A stretch of DNA of 64,000 nucleotides, taken from contig JAJEBN010000082.1 in NCBI GenBank assembly GCA_022822525.1, positions 18,894 through 82,893 on the forward strand. Direction: 5' to 3'. Of the stretch, positions 43,803 through 53,168 are shown one piece after another. Source of the stretch: Acidimicrobiia bacterium. GTDB lineage: Bacteria > Actinomycetota > Acidimicrobiia > Acidimicrobiales > Poriferisodalaceae. Below the pieces are notes generated by a model. The model did no database searches. It saw only the letters and a program-made list of their open reading frames with translations, and was not told the DNA's origin. Made by a program: the position numbers and the translations under genes. Every line of letters starts with the position of its first letter. Within the stretch, counting starts at the first letter, position 1.

Positions 43803-46652
43803 ATGACGATGAGCCGGCAGGGCGTCCAGCCCACCGAGGTGATCGACCGGGCCGCCAAGCTTCGCTTCCGCTGGAACGGCAAGCGTTTCAGCGGGTTCGA
43901 GGGCGACACGATCGCCTCTGCCCTGGCCGCTTCAGGAGAGCAGATCTTCTCCCGCTCCATGAAGTACCACCGGCCCCGGGGCATCCTCACCGCCGACTAC
44001 TGGGATCCCAACCTGATGGTTCAGGTGGGCGACGACCCCAATGTGCGGGCTGGCCACCGCTTGCTGGAGAGCGGCATGGACGTCCGCTCGCAGAACGCGT
44101 GGCCGTCGCTGAACCGCGACATCAAGGCGGTGAACGGTCTGCTCGGGCGCTTCCTGACGGCCGGCTTCTACTACAAGACCTTCATGCGGCCGCAATGGCT
44201 GTGGCCCACCTACGAGCGGGTGCTGGCCACGTTCGCCCCGGGCGGCAAGATCGACCTCGACACCCCGCACGCCTACCACGACAAGCGCTACACGCACCCC
44301 GACGTGGTGGTGGCCGGAGCAGGCCCGGCCGGCATCGAGGCGGCGCTGGCCGCCAGCAGCGCGGGCGCCAGCGTGATGCTGGTCTCCCATGAGCACAGCG
44401 TGGGCGGCCATCTGCGCTACTCGAGCGCTGCCGCCGATCAGGCCGCGCTCGCCGAGCTGCGCACTGCGCTGGACGCTTCCGATGTCGAGGTGCTGACCGA
44501 CTCGACCGTGACCGGTCGGTATGAGGACAACTGGCTCGGCATCGTCCAGCGCAACCACCCGGTCGCAGTCGAGCGTCTCATCAAGGCCCGCGCCAAGACG
44601 CTGGTGGCAGCGCCCGGCCTGATCGAGCGTCCCTACGTGTTCGAGGGCAACGACCGGCCCGGCGTCATCACCTCGGGCGCAGCACGTCGCCTGGTGAACC
44701 TCTGGGGCGTCAAGCCGGGCGAGCGGGCGGTGGTGTTCAGTGCGAATGCCGAGGGAGATGCCGCGGTCGCCGACCTGGAACGGGTGGGCACCGAGATCGC
44801 TGCCGTCATAGACGGTCGCACCGGGGGCAGCATCAGCTCGACCCGCGGCTCGTCGCGGGCGGTCGACGCAGTCGTAGCCGACGGAGCCTCCATCGGCGCC
44901 GATCTGCTCGTGGTAGCAGCCGGCTGGACGGCGCCGACATCGCTGCTCAACATGGCAGGCGACCGTCCCGTCTATGACCCGGCCGCGGCCAGGTTCTTCC
45001 CGTCCGACCCCCCCAGCAATGTGCTGGCGACGGGTGGCCTCGCCGGCGATGCCGATCTTGACGGGCTGCGTCAGCATGGCGCCGCCACGGGCCGCCTCGC
45101 CGCTTCCCGGGCCGCAGCCGTGCGCCATCGCCTGCAGGCCCGCACCGCCCGGGCACTGCCGGTCGACGGCGACGAGCCCGCCTGGGCACCCGACGAGCGG
45201 GCACCGCTCGGCCGCGACCCCCACCCCGAGCTCTACCGCGCCGACACCCACGGCATGGTGGACATGTCCGAGGACATCAGCTCCAAGGACCTGGTGGCCG
45301 CGGCGCACGAGGGCTACGACTCGGTGGAGCTGGCCAAGCGCTACACCACGGCCACGATGGGACCCTCGCAGGGCAAGCTGGAAACGGTCAACACCGTTGC
45401 GGCCATTGCCGAGGCGCGCGGCGAGACGATCAGCGAGGTCGGCACCACCGTGTGGCGGCCCCCCTATGCGCCCGTCACGCTGGGTGCGCTCGCCGGCCGG
45501 ATGTTCGAGCCGGTGCGAGTGTCGTCGATCCATCCCTGGCACGAGGCCAACAACGTCTCGGTGATCCAGGCCGGCCAGTGGCTGCGCCCCGACCATTACG
45601 GCGACCCGGCAGCCGAAGTGCGCAATGTCCGCCGCAACGTCGGGCTCATCGACGTCACGCCGCTGGGCAAGCTCGATCTGCGCGGCCCCGACGTGCCCAA
45701 GCTCCTCAGCCTGCTCTATGTCAACAAGTGGATGAAGCTGGGCGTGGGCCGGGTGCGCTACGGGATGATGTGCGCCGAGGACGGCGTGGTGCTCGACGAC
45801 GGGGTCACCGGTCGCCTCGGCGAAGACCACTACATGATGTCCACCACCAGCTCGGGTGCCGGCGGTGTGTGGGAATGGGTCGAGAACTGGCTCCAGACCG
45901 AGCGCCCCGACTGGCAGGTGCACGTCACCCCGGTCACCACCGCCTACGCCAGCATCAACGTGGCCGGGCCCAAGTCCCGCGAGCTCATGAGCAGGGTCTG
46001 CGCGGGCGTCGATCTCGATGCCGAGGCGTTCCCGTACATGACCGTCCGCCAGGCCACCGTGGCCGGCGTGGCGGGCTGCTTCATGTGGCGGATCGGCTTC
46101 ACCGGTGAGCTGTCGTTCGAGCTGCACGCGCCTGCAGGTCACGGCCTGCGTGTCTGGGAAGCCCTCATGGATTCCGGCAGCGATCTCGGCGTGGCGCCGT
46201 TCGGCTTGGAGGCCCAGCGCATCATGCGCCTCGAGAAGGGGCACTTCATCGTGGGCCAGGACACCGACGGGCTGACGCTGGGACCCAGCACCGGCACGGG
46301 GTCGCTGATCAAGCTCGACAAGGACGATTTCGCCGGCAAGCCCGAACTGGCCTGGGCGGCCGACCGGTCGCTGCCGCTCGTAGTGGCCATCCAGCCCGAC
46401 GATCCCGACGTGGTACCCGAAGAGGCCGCGCAGATCGTGCGGGGCGATACCAACGAGATCCTGGGCCGGATCACCTCTTCGCGCTACTCGCCGACGCTGA
46501 ACCGGTCGATCTGTCTCGGTCAGGTCGAGCCCGACCTGGCCGCCGGCGGCACGAAGGTGACGGTGCTGCTGGAGTCGGGCGAGCGCATCGGCGCGACGGT
46601 GATCGACCACCACGCCCATTTCGATCCCGCTGGGGAGCGTCTCCGTGGCTGA
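43803..46652 (+). CDS. soxA: Sarcosine oxidase alpha subunit
   Basis: A 949-residue protein with the standard SoxA domains. The N-terminal 2Fe-2S-like fold has FRWNGKRFSGFEGDTIASAL (about 22-41) without iron-ligand Cys residues, as is usual. The NAD dinucleotide fold is VVVAGAGPAGIEAALAASSA at about 168-187. The C-terminal GcvT/aminomethyltransferase-like folate domain covers about 560-949 and includes SINVAGPKSREL and FGLEAQRIMRLEKGHFIVG. Its folate domain receives the methylene group from the beta-subunit reaction. The stop overlaps the soxG GTG by 8 bp. Length is within the 930-1000 family range. Confidence 0.93.
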   Translation: MTMSRQGVQPTEVIDRAAKLRFRWNGKRFSGFEGDTIASALAASGEQIFSRSMKYHRPRGILTADYWDPNLMVQVGDDPNVRAGHRLLESGMDVRSQNAWPSLNRDIKAVNGLLGRFLTAGFYYKTFMRPQWLWPTYERVLATFAPGGKIDLDTPHAYHDKRYTHPDVVVAGAGPAGIEAALAASSAGASVMLVSHEHSVGGHLRYSSAAADQAALAELRTALDASDVEVLTDSTVTGRYEDNWLGIVQRNHPVAVERLIKARAKTLVAAPGLIERPYVFEGNDRPGVITSGAARRLVNLWGVKPGERAVVFSANAEGDAAVADLERVGTEIAAVIDGRTGGSISSTRGSSRAVDAVVADGASIGADLLVVAAGWTAPTSLLNMAGDRPVYDPAAARFFPSDPPSNVLATGGLAGDADLDGLRQHGAATGRLAASRAAAVRHRLQARTARALPVDGDEPAWAPDERAPLGRDPHPELYRADTHGMVDMSEDISSKDLVAAAHEGYDSVELAKRYTTATMGPSQGKLETVNTVAAIAEARGETISEVGTTVWRPPYAPVTLGALAGRMFEPVRVSSIHPWHEANNVSVIQAGQWLRPDHYGDPAAEVRNVRRNVGLIDVTPLGKLDLRGPDVPKLLSLLYVNKWMKLGVGRVRYGMMCAEDGVVLDDGVTGRLGEDHYMMSTTSSGAGGVWEWVENWLQTERPDWQVHVTPVTTAYASINVAGPKSRELMSRVCAGVDLDAEAFPYMTVRQATVAGVAGCFMWRIGFTGELSFELHAPAGHGLRVWEALMDSGSDLGVAPFGLEAQRIMRLEKGHFIVGQDTDGLTLGPSTGTGSLIKLDKDDFAGKPELAWAADRSLPLVVAIQPDDPDVVPEEAAQIVRGDTNEILGRITSSRYSPTLNRSICLGQVEPDLAAGGTKVTVLLESGERIGATVIDHHAHFDPAGERLRG

Positions 46653-47229
46653 TGCACCCGCATTCGAGAGTCCGGTCGTACGGAGCTATCCGGCCTCGCG
46701 AGCCGGTGATCTGACGCTGTCTGACGAGAGCGCTGTCACCAAGTGGCTCGTACGCGCCGGTGCCGAAGGACCGACGGCCGATCTGCTCGACGCTCGCTTC
46801 GGAACCTCGCGGCTGACACCCGGCGATGCGCTCGTGTTGGGTTCCCGTCCTGGCGAGTGGATCGTCGTGGGCGCCGCTTCTGAGGTGGCCGCGGCAGTCG
46901 CTGGCCTCGACAGGCTCGAAGAGCAGGAGTTCTGCTCCGCGCTGGACTGGACCCATGGTCGGGCGATGTTCCGGGTGACCGGCGCCAGCGCTCCGCGCAT
47001 GCTCGAGAAGGTGTGCGGCATCGACTGGAGCGACCATATGACGCCCGACGGTGCCGTGGTCTCGGCCCCAGTGGCCCTGGTCACGTGCGACATCGCCCGC
47101 AATGACCGTGACAGGGTCCGCTCCTACCTGATCTTCTGCGACCGATCCTTCGGCCAGTACCTCTTCGGCGCGCTGATCGACGCTGGCAACGAATTCGGCC
47201 TGTCGGTCGCCGCAGCATCAGCCAGCTAG
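46645..47229 (+). CDS. soxG: Sarcosine oxidase gamma subunit
   Basis: A 194-residue subunit of GcvT-like fold, starting at GTG 46645 inside the 3' end of soxA. Family features are DALVLGSRPGEWIVVG near residue 65, DWTHGRAMFRVTG near 100 and APRMLEKVCGIDWSDHM near 115. CDRSFGQYLFGALIDAGNEFG at the C-terminus matches SoxG. It completes the heterotetramer and shows the operon is intact. Confidence 0.9.
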   Translation: MADAPAFESPVVRSYPASRAGDLTLSDESAVTKWLVRAGAEGPTADLLDARFGTSRLTPGDALVLGSRPGEWIVVGAASEVAAAVAGLDRLEEQEFCSALDWTHGRAMFRVTGASAPRMLEKVCGIDWSDHMTPDGAVVSAPVALVTCDIARNDRDRVRSYLIFCDRSFGQYLFGALIDAGNEFGLSVAAASAS

Positions 47230-47245
47230 GCCGTAACGCCGCCGG

Positions 47246-48403
47246 TCACCCGTCGGTTGCGGATGCTGGGCCAGATTCGACCCGTGAGGCGGCGCGGTCG
47301 ATGAACACGTCGGCGTTGTCGGCCCATTCCTCGAAGCCGATCTCGCCGCCGTCGGTGAGCCACCCGAGCGCCGAGTTCATTCGATCTGCGAGGTCGGTGT
47401 CGTCGGCGTCGACAGTGCAGCCGCCGGTCTCGACTCGCTCGTCGACCACGCTGACGGCGAATTCGTCGCCGTAGGCGGCAGCGGCGGCCGTGGTCTCCAC
47501 GATGCCCTGGGCTATGGCATCGACCGTGCCGCTGCGCAGAGCATCGAGCTGGGGCTCGGAGGTGTCTGCGGTATCGAGGCCGGGTGACCGCAGCCGGTCG
47601 AGATACACCACCTCAGGCTTGGAGGGATCGGCGGGGATCAGCCGCACTCGGCCGTCGAGTTCGGCCGACGCGCCGCCCGGGCTGATCCGCAGAACGCTGT
47701 CGGCGGTTGCCTCCACGACCGACGAGCCAGTGTCGCCGTTCCCAGTATTGACGACGATCACCGTTCCCTCGGTGAGCCGCCCATCATCGTCGGCAACCCC
47801 GATGAGTTGCAGCAGCCGCGATTCGCCGGTGGTGGCGGTCTGCACACCCACCGTGTCGTCGCCGTCGAGCGCGTCGTAGGTGCCCAACTGATCCGCGTCG
47901 GCGGCACGAACCAGCAGCGACTGGCGGAACTCGATGTGACCGTCGGTGAACCGCACGGCGACTTCCCTGTCGGGGCCGCGGGCACGCCCCGCGTCAATGG
48001 TGATGCCGCCGCACGCCATGTCGACGCCTTCGGCTGCGGGCAACAGCCAGATCCCGCCCCAATCGTCGACGCCGTGGCGCAGGAACGTCACGCCGATGCC
48101 CGGCATCGCCTCGACGGCGTCGAGCAGATCGGCTTCGTACCCCGCATGCAGGTCGAAGCCTGCGGTGCCGGGCCGTGGGTCCAGCGAACTGCTGACCGGC
48201 GCGTAGTGCGCATAGAACGCCAAGCTGACCGTGCGCGCACTCAATTCCGCCGAGGCCGCACCCGAGTTCTCGTCAGCGTCTGCGCCGGCACAGCCCGCAG
48301 CAGTCAGCGCGACACCCATCAGCACAGTCGCAGCCCGCAAGCGCAGCCGCCGTGCCGTCACACCGGCCCAACTGACCATGCCTCGGGCGCCTGCGCGAAC
48401 CAT
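47246..48403 (-). CDS. ABC-type solute-binding lipoprotein (amino-acid-binding type)
   Basis: A 385-residue lipoprotein. The leader ends ATVLMGVALTAAGCAG with a lipobox at LTAAGC. The mature part has the SBP_bac_3-like fold: FDLHAGYEADLLDAVEAM near residue 82, a GGITIDAGRARGPDREVAVRF-type strand near 130, VGVQTATTGESRLLQL near 180 and a C-terminal EFAVSVVDERVETGG segment. Bacterial type-3 receptors bind amino acids or similar small ligands. No permease or ATPase lies nearby, so it may be an orphan receptor or sensor. ATG 48379 is an alternative start; neither has a strong ribosome binding site. Confidence 0.8.
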   Translation of the reverse strand: MVRAGARGMVSWAGVTARRLRLRAATVLMGVALTAAGCAGADADENSGAASAELSARTVSLAFYAHYAPVSSSLDPRPGTAGFDLHAGYEADLLDAVEAMPGIGVTFLRHGVDDWGGIWLLPAAEGVDMACGGITIDAGRARGPDREVAVRFTDGHIEFRQSLLVRAADADQLGTYDALDGDDTVGVQTATTGESRLLQLIGVADDDGRLTEGTVIVVNTGNGDTGSSVVEATADSVLRISPGGASAELDGRVRLIPADPSKPEVVYLDRLRSPGLDTADTSEPQLDALRSGTVDAIAQGIVETTAAAAAYGDEFAVSVVDERVETGGCTVDADDTDLADRMNSALGWLTDGGEIGFEEWADNADVFIDRAASRVESGPASATDG

Positions 48404-48515
48404 TGGCTGCGCCCTGAGATCGCCTCGAGCACATTCACGCCCGACAGATTGCCAGCCGGCTTGCTGTGATGCCATAGGGTTCGGCTGTGGGTCGAATCGA
48501 GCGGGAGCACATGTC

Positions 48516-48953
48516 ATGGCGATGAAGGGGATGGAAGACAGCCAGGTGCTGTCGTTCAATGAGCAGATCATCGCCGAATTTCGTGAGAACGAGGGGCGCT
48601 GCGGCGGCTTGTTCGAGGGCAACCCGATGCTGCTGCTGACCATGACCGGCGCTCGCAGCGGACGGCAGCTCACCAGCCCGCTCACCTACCACGAGCTCGA
48701 CGGCGACTGGATCGTGTTCGCGTCGGCCGGCGGCCACCCCAGCCACCCCGCGTGGTACCACAACGTCACCGCCAACCCGGCGGTCACCGTCGAGATCGGC
48801 ACCGAGTCGTTCGCAGCGACCGCCGCTGAACTGTCGGGCAGCGAGCGCACCAAGGCGTTCGACGCGATGTGCGAGGCCATGCCCCGATTCGGCGAGTACC
48901 AAGCATCGGTCGATCGGGAGATCCCCGTCATCCGCCTGCGCCGCAGCATCTGA
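48516..48953 (+). CDS. DDN-type F420/flavin-dependent nitroreductase family protein
   Basis: A 145-residue split-barrel protein. LFEGNPMLLLTMTGARSGRQ (about 31-50), then DWIVFASAGGHPSHPAWYHN (about 65-84) and NPAVTVEIG form the deazaflavin-dependent nitroreductase signature. Such enzymes use F420H2 or FMN to reduce quinones or unsaturated compounds and are typical of Actinobacteria. GGGAG lies upstream of ATG 48516. It is a monocistronic gene, divergent from the lipoprotein gene. Confidence 0.9.
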   Translation: MAMKGMEDSQVLSFNEQIIAEFRENEGRCGGLFEGNPMLLLTMTGARSGRQLTSPLTYHELDGDWIVFASAGGHPSHPAWYHNVTANPAVTVEIGTESFAATAAELSGSERTKAFDAMCEAMPRFGEYQASVDREIPVIRLRRSI

Positions 48954-49198
48954 GCGTCGCCCCGGCCCCGCTCGGCCCGCAGCGCAGTTGCAGCGTCACT
49001 GTCGCAGGCTCGCACCTCATCGAGACCGCGTGTCTGAGACGTCGGCACGACTGCGCTGCCATCATGTCTTGCCGCGCGCTGTCTGAGCTGTGTATCGTCG
49101 TGAGCCGCTGTGAAGTGTGGAGGCACTCGGAATGAACTTGAAGCCGAAGTCGCTTGGAAACCGTTCCTCTTCGATGGCTGCTCGACGGTCAAACTCGG

Positions 49199-49208
49199 GG
49201 GGGGGGGG
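49199..49208 (+). repeat. Poly-G tract (10 G) at the start of the surface-protein gene
   Basis: Ten consecutive G residues separate the ATG at 49132, which has a perfect GGAGG 8 nt upstream (49119-49123), from the signal-peptide frame beginning at 49208. At ten G the ATG frame runs out of register and stops at 49332; at nine G it would join the surface-protein frame. Confidence 0.75.
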
Positions 49209-52200
49209 TGAGCCCATGGTGGCGGACGCTGCTTGCCTCGGTTGGACTCGCTCTGGCGGCCTCGGTGCTGGTGCTCGCCGGCCCGCCGATGCCGGAGGCG
49301 GGCGCCCAGTCCACTACCACCGTCCAGTTTGACCGAGACGGCTACAACGCCGCCGAGGGCGATTCGGCACACGCCAAGCTGACCTTCAGCCCAGCGACCA
49401 CGTCGCAGGCGACGTTCACTATCAACACCACTGCGGGCACGGCTACCGCTGGGGCCGATTTCACCGTCGGCCCTCATTCCTGCACCGTGCCCTCGGGGCG
49501 GACTTCCCATGTCTGCAATATCCCCGTTCTCGCCGACAGTCAGATCGAGGACTACGAGCAGTTCACTATCGCACTGGCAGCGCCGCCGTCGGGTTTCACG
49601 CTGGGCGCCAACAGCACAGCCACTGTGCAGATCGTGAATGTCAGTGTGGTGCCGGAGGACTGGGCGTTGAAGCCTGCTGGCGTGGCTGCGGGTGATCAGT
49701 TCCGGTTGTTGTTCAAGACTCACAATGAGCGCGACAGCACCGCCAGCGCAATCGCCACCTATGACACGTTCGTGCGTAATCGGGTGAGCGGCTCGAGTAC
49801 TGGTCATGCGGATATTCGTCAGTATTCGTCGACGTTTAGGGTGGTGGGCTCCACGGCGGCGGTGGACGCGGCGTGGCATACCGCTACGGGCATCGTGGTG
49901 GGCGGCGAGCCGAGCCATACGCCGTTCTCGACGCCGGTCTATTGGCTGAACGGCCCCAGGATCGCGGATGACTACAACGATTTCTGGGACGGCACCTGGG
50001 ACGACAACAGCCACGGCGCGCATCGGCGGGCCGACGGCAACGTGTCCACCAACAACCGGGGCCCAAATACCGGCACCCGCACCGGCACGACCCATGCCAC
50101 CGCGGGCACCAAGAAGCCGAACAGGCCGCTGGGCGCGAGCCAGACTCGCTGGGGCGGCGGCGACCCGGGCCAGAACCCGATCGACCAGGGCGACATCCCC
50201 CGGGCCATGAGCAACGTCTATGTCGGCCTGTCGGGCATCTTCGAGGTCGCCCAGGTCGCGCCGCGGCCTGCGCAGTGGAAGCGTCCGCCGGAGACGGCGT
50301 CGGTGCGGTTCGGGGGTCATGGCCGGGAGGTGAATGTGAGGCTGGAGGTGCCGCCGGGTGTGCACGGCAATGGTGTGGTGTTCACGATCTCGGATGGCAC
50401 TGCGCAGGATCATTTGACGGGTTCGTGCAGCGGCGGGAGTGATTACGACAACCGCGACTACGAGAGCTATCCCTTCAGCCAAACCGATGACGGCAGAGCT
50501 GGTGAGCCGAGTCACGGATCGAATGGGGGCACTCGTAACATTGACCGTTTCCACCGTCGCGACTTGCGGGCTGGCGGGTCGGTGTCGATTCCGATCATCT
50601 TGTGCTCGCCGTCGGTGGGCAAGAACTTCAAGATCAATTGGGGCTACATCGCGAGCACGCCTCTGTATGGGACGACCTATGACCCGGAGGCGCCGAACTG
50701 CAAGTCGAAGGATCTGGTGATTCCGGCTCGGCCGTACAGGGCCCCTGGAATGCGCACCGGGTACGGCAAGACCTATTGGGATCCGGGCGAGCCTGGCCGG
50801 GCGCGCCAGGAGATAAAGGTTTCGTACACGTGTTTCACCACGGTGACGGTGCTGGCGTCTGTTGGTGGGTTCGGTGACGGCTTGGACTCGGTGTCGGCGC
50901 AGGATGATTCGGTTCCGTGCGATGCCGGCGAGGGCGTGAGGCGGGCGCGTGCGGCGTTCGAGTGGCATATGAGTTACGGGTCGAACGCTGCGATGTTCTG
51001 GCGGATCCTGAACACGCTCGGCGCCGATGATCTGCCGGCGAGGCCGTCGGGGGTGGCCGAGGAGACGATCTCGGCTCAGGAGGCGAGGGACTTCAGCAGC
51101 GGCAACGGCTGGGCCGGCTGGCCGCCCATCGTGGACGCGCTGCAGCGCTGCACCGCCGCTGCGGACTCTGACTCGGTGACGCCCGATCCTGAGCCTGATC
51201 CGGTGACGCCGGACCCTGACCCGGAGGTCAGCGTCGCGGCGGGCGGCGGTGTGACTGAGGGCGGCGACGCGGTCTTCACTGTGTCTGCTGTTCCTGCGCC
51301 GTCGGCTGCGTTGTCGGTGGACGTGTCGGTGTCCCAGTCGGGCGATTTCGGTGTGTCGCCGGGGACCCGGACCGTCACGGTCCCGACGTCTGGCAGCGTC
51401 ACGCTCACGGTCAGCACCACAGACGACAGCACCGACGAGGCCGACGGGCAGGTCACCGCAACTGTGGACGCCGGCAGCGGCTACACCGTGTCGGCGACCG
51501 CGGGCACAGCGACGGTCGCGGTGGCAGACGACGACGACCCGCCGCCCGTCATCCCCGAGATCAGCGTCGCGGCGGGCGCAGGGGTGACCGAGGGCGGCGA
51601 CGCGGTCTTCACCGTGACTGCCGTTCCTGCGCCGTCGGCGCCGCTGTCGGTGGACGTGTCGGTGGCCCAGTCGGGCGATTTCGGCGTCGCGACCGGACCG
51701 CGCACGGTGACCGTGGGCACGTCGGGCACCGCGACGCTCACAGTGACCACGACGAACGACAGCACAGACGAGGCCGACGGCTCGGCCACTGTCACTGTCG
51801 ACGCCGGCAGCGGCTACACCGTGTCGCAGTCCGCTGGGTCAGCGACGGTCGCGGTGTCCGACGACGACGACCCGCCCCCGCCGCCGGTGAACGCGACGCC
51901 GTCGTTGTCGATCAGCGACGCAACGGCGGGCGAGGGCGGCACGCTGACGTTCACCGTGACGCTCAGCCCCGCCAGCGACCGCTACGTGTGGGTGAACTAC
52001 TACGCGCGGCCCGCGCACGGGGCCGGGCTGTCGGCGACCTACGCGGACTTCGCCCAGACCTACGGGATGCTGACCTTCAAGCCCGGCGAGACGTCCAAGA
52101 CCATCACCGTGGCAGCAGTCGACGACAGCAGCCCAGAAGGCGACGAGACGTTCACCGTCGTGCTGTACTCCGCGGTCCAAGCAGCAATCGCCGACCGCGA

Positions 52201-52231
52201 AGCAACCGGCACCATCACCGACAACGACTGA
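49208..52231 (+). CDS. Large secreted Calx-beta surface protein
   Basis: About 1007 residues from GTG 49208. The signal peptide is TLLASVGLALAASVLVLAG with cleavage near AGAQ. Calx-beta repeat one covers about 34-140. A domain with DQFRLLFKTHNERDSTASAI, then VYWLNGPRIADDY, covers about 150-340 and occurs in other actinobacterial surface proteins. Residues 571-648 form a Cys-bounded module, CDAGEGVRRARAAFEWH to LQRC, also present in the subtilase at 59811. Three Calx-beta repeats follow (about 672-1005), each ending VAVxDDD. The protein is probably a calcium-binding adhesin. ATG 49132 with its strong ribosome binding site is out of frame because of the G10 tract; TTG 49154 is a further in-frame possibility. 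Confidence 0.85.
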   Translation: MSPWWRTLLASVGLALAASVLVLAGPPMPEAGAQSTTTVQFDRDGYNAAEGDSAHAKLTFSPATTSQATFTINTTAGTATAGADFTVGPHSCTVPSGRTSHVCNIPVLADSQIEDYEQFTIALAAPPSGFTLGANSTATVQIVNVSVVPEDWALKPAGVAAGDQFRLLFKTHNERDSTASAIATYDTFVRNRVSGSSTGHADIRQYSSTFRVVGSTAAVDAAWHTATGIVVGGEPSHTPFSTPVYWLNGPRIADDYNDFWDGTWDDNSHGAHRRADGNVSTNNRGPNTGTRTGTTHATAGTKKPNRPLGASQTRWGGGDPGQNPIDQGDIPRAMSNVYVGLSGIFEVAQVAPRPAQWKRPPETASVRFGGHGREVNVRLEVPPGVHGNGVVFTISDGTAQDHLTGSCSGGSDYDNRDYESYPFSQTDDGRAGEPSHGSNGGTRNIDRFHRRDLRAGGSVSIPIILCSPSVGKNFKINWGYIASTPLYGTTYDPEAPNCKSKDLVIPARPYRAPGMRTGYGKTYWDPGEPGRARQEIKVSYTCFTTVTVLASVGGFGDGLDSVSAQDDSVPCDAGEGVRRARAAFEWHMSYGSNAAMFWRILNTLGADDLPARPSGVAEETISAQEARDFSSGNGWAGWPPIVDALQRCTAAADSDSVTPDPEPDPVTPDPDPEVSVAAGGGVTEGGDAVFTVSAVPAPSAALSVDVSVSQSGDFGVSPGTRTVTVPTSGSVTLTVSTTDDSTDEADGQVTATVDAGSGYTVSATAGTATVAVADDDDPPPVIPEISVAAGAGVTEGGDAVFTVTAVPAPSAPLSVDVSVAQSGDFGVATGPRTVTVGTSGTATLTVTTTNDSTDEADGSATVTVDAGSGYTVSQSAGSATVAVSDDDDPPPPPVNATPSLSISDATAGEGGTLTFTVTLSPASDRYVWVNYYARPAHGAGLSATYADFAQTYGMLTFKPGETSKTITVAAVDDSSPEGDETFTVVLYSAVQAAIADREATGTITDND
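51811..51840 (+). repeat. 30-bp identical segment shared by the two Calx-beta genes
   Basis: CGGCTACACCGTGTCGCAGT and the following CCGCTGGGTC recur exactly at 63719-63748 in the subtilase gene, in the same codon frame of a Calx-beta repeat. Flanking DNA is also very similar. Confidence 0.8.
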
Positions 52232-52270
52232 CACGACTGCTGCCGGCTCGCCTGCCGGTTCAGTTCTCAC

Positions 52271-52326
52271 AGCGCCGCAGTGCGGCTGAGGATCGCAGGA
52301 TGCGACCTCGGCCCCACTGCGGCGCT
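52271..52326 (+). terminator. Long imperfect hairpin after the surface-protein gene
   Basis: AGCGCCGCAGTG (52271-52282) pairs with CACTGCGGCGCT (52315-52326). Inside, 52284-52291 pairs with 52306-52313 with one G-U, and TCGCA (52293-52297) pairs with TGCGA (52301-52305) around GGA. About 25 bp in all, with one mismatch and a one-base bulge. It could be a terminator or processing hairpin; the remaining 52327-52491 has no feature I recognise. Confidence 0.6.
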
Positions 52327-52491
52327 CAGCATTCACAGCGCCAACGGCAGACTCATCGGCATCGAGATCACGGCCGGGATCAGGTTCGCGGACAGCCCAC
52401 TGGTGGGGACTACTCTTCGGGACGAGTCCGCTACTTCACCGTTGACGGCGCGCGGTCTTGAGTTCGTGCAACCAGATCACAGAGGTATCCA

Positions 52492-52974
52492 ATGGCCAAG
52501 GGTTCTTCCAACACCGCAGCAGCCGCATCTGACGACGAAGTCCGGCTGGCAAACATGGCGTGGCGCCTCGGGGTAGTCACCAGCTTGGGCTCGATCGGCT
52601 TGGGCGTGCTGATGCTGGTGTGGCCCGGCCGGACGCTGCTGGTGATAGCTGTGGTGATCGGCATCCAGCTGATCGCATGGGGGCTGGGACTGGTGGTGTC
52701 GCGCGCGGTCTCGAGCGAGGGTGCCGGCCACACGATCCTGGGGATCATCGGAGGCGTGGCGGTCATGGTCATCGGTCTGGCGACGTTGCGGGTGCCCGGA
52801 CGCACTCTGGCATTGATGGCGTTGTTCCTCGGCATGTCGTGGTTCCTCGCTGGCGTGATGGAGCTCATCGAGACGGTGCGCGACCGTGGTGCGCCTCATC
52901 GCGGGTGGCGGACAGCCGGAGGTCTGATCACCGCGCTCTCGGGCTTTGTCGTGCTGGTCGTGCCGGTCGGATAA
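52492..52974 (+). CDS. HdeD-like DUF308 membrane protein, truncated by in-frame TAA
   Basis: 160 residues up to TAA at 52972. AGAGG precedes the ATG. Hydrophobic segments LGSIGLGVLMLVWPG, TLLVIAVVIGIQLIAWGLGL, HTILGIIGGVAVMVIGLATL, LALMALFLGMSWFLAGVMEL and GGLITALSGFVVLVV give five helices of the usual six of the HdeD family. The sixth is encoded in the same frame just after the TAA (52975-53076). The protein may be non-functional or five-helix only. HdeD proteins are acid-stress-linked in E. coli; the role here is unknown. Confidence 0.8.
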   Translation: MAKGSSNTAAAASDDEVRLANMAWRLGVVTSLGSIGLGVLMLVWPGRTLLVIAVVIGIQLIAWGLGLVVSRAVSSEGAGHTILGIIGGVAVMVIGLATLRVPGRTLALMALFLGMSWFLAGVMELIETVRDRGAPHRGWRTAGGLITALSGFVVLVVPVG

Positions 52975-53076
52975 GCGCTGGCGCTGGCCGTGTGGGGCGG
53001 CCTCTTGATGATCGCCGTCGGCGCATCGCGGCTGCCCGTGGCGCTTCGCATGCGCAAAGCGCTGCGCTCCGGCTGA
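52975..53076 (+). pseudogene. Detached last helix of the HdeD-like gene
   Basis: In the same frame as 52492-52974, these 34 codons encode ALALAVWGGLLMIAVGASRL, then a basic end and TGA at 53074-53076. The helix is intact, so a single sense-to-TAA change separates it from the gene. Confidence 0.75.
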
Positions 53077-53168
53077 TCGCACGGCTGCCTGCCGCGCGGC
53101 CATCAGCCGCCTTGCGTCGACGCTGCTGACGATTCGTCCTCAGGCGGCGTGGGACCCGACGCTGGCGT

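Noticed and set aside
43932..46619. 895-residue open frame on the minus strand opposite soxA
   Set aside because: High G+C produces long antisense frames; composition is His/Arg/Gly/Val-rich without domains, while the plus strand has clear SoxA motifs.
48686..50968. 760-residue minus-strand open frame opposite the DDN-type and surface-protein genes
   Set aside because: Arg-rich shadow frame crossing two well-supported plus-strand genes; no motif.
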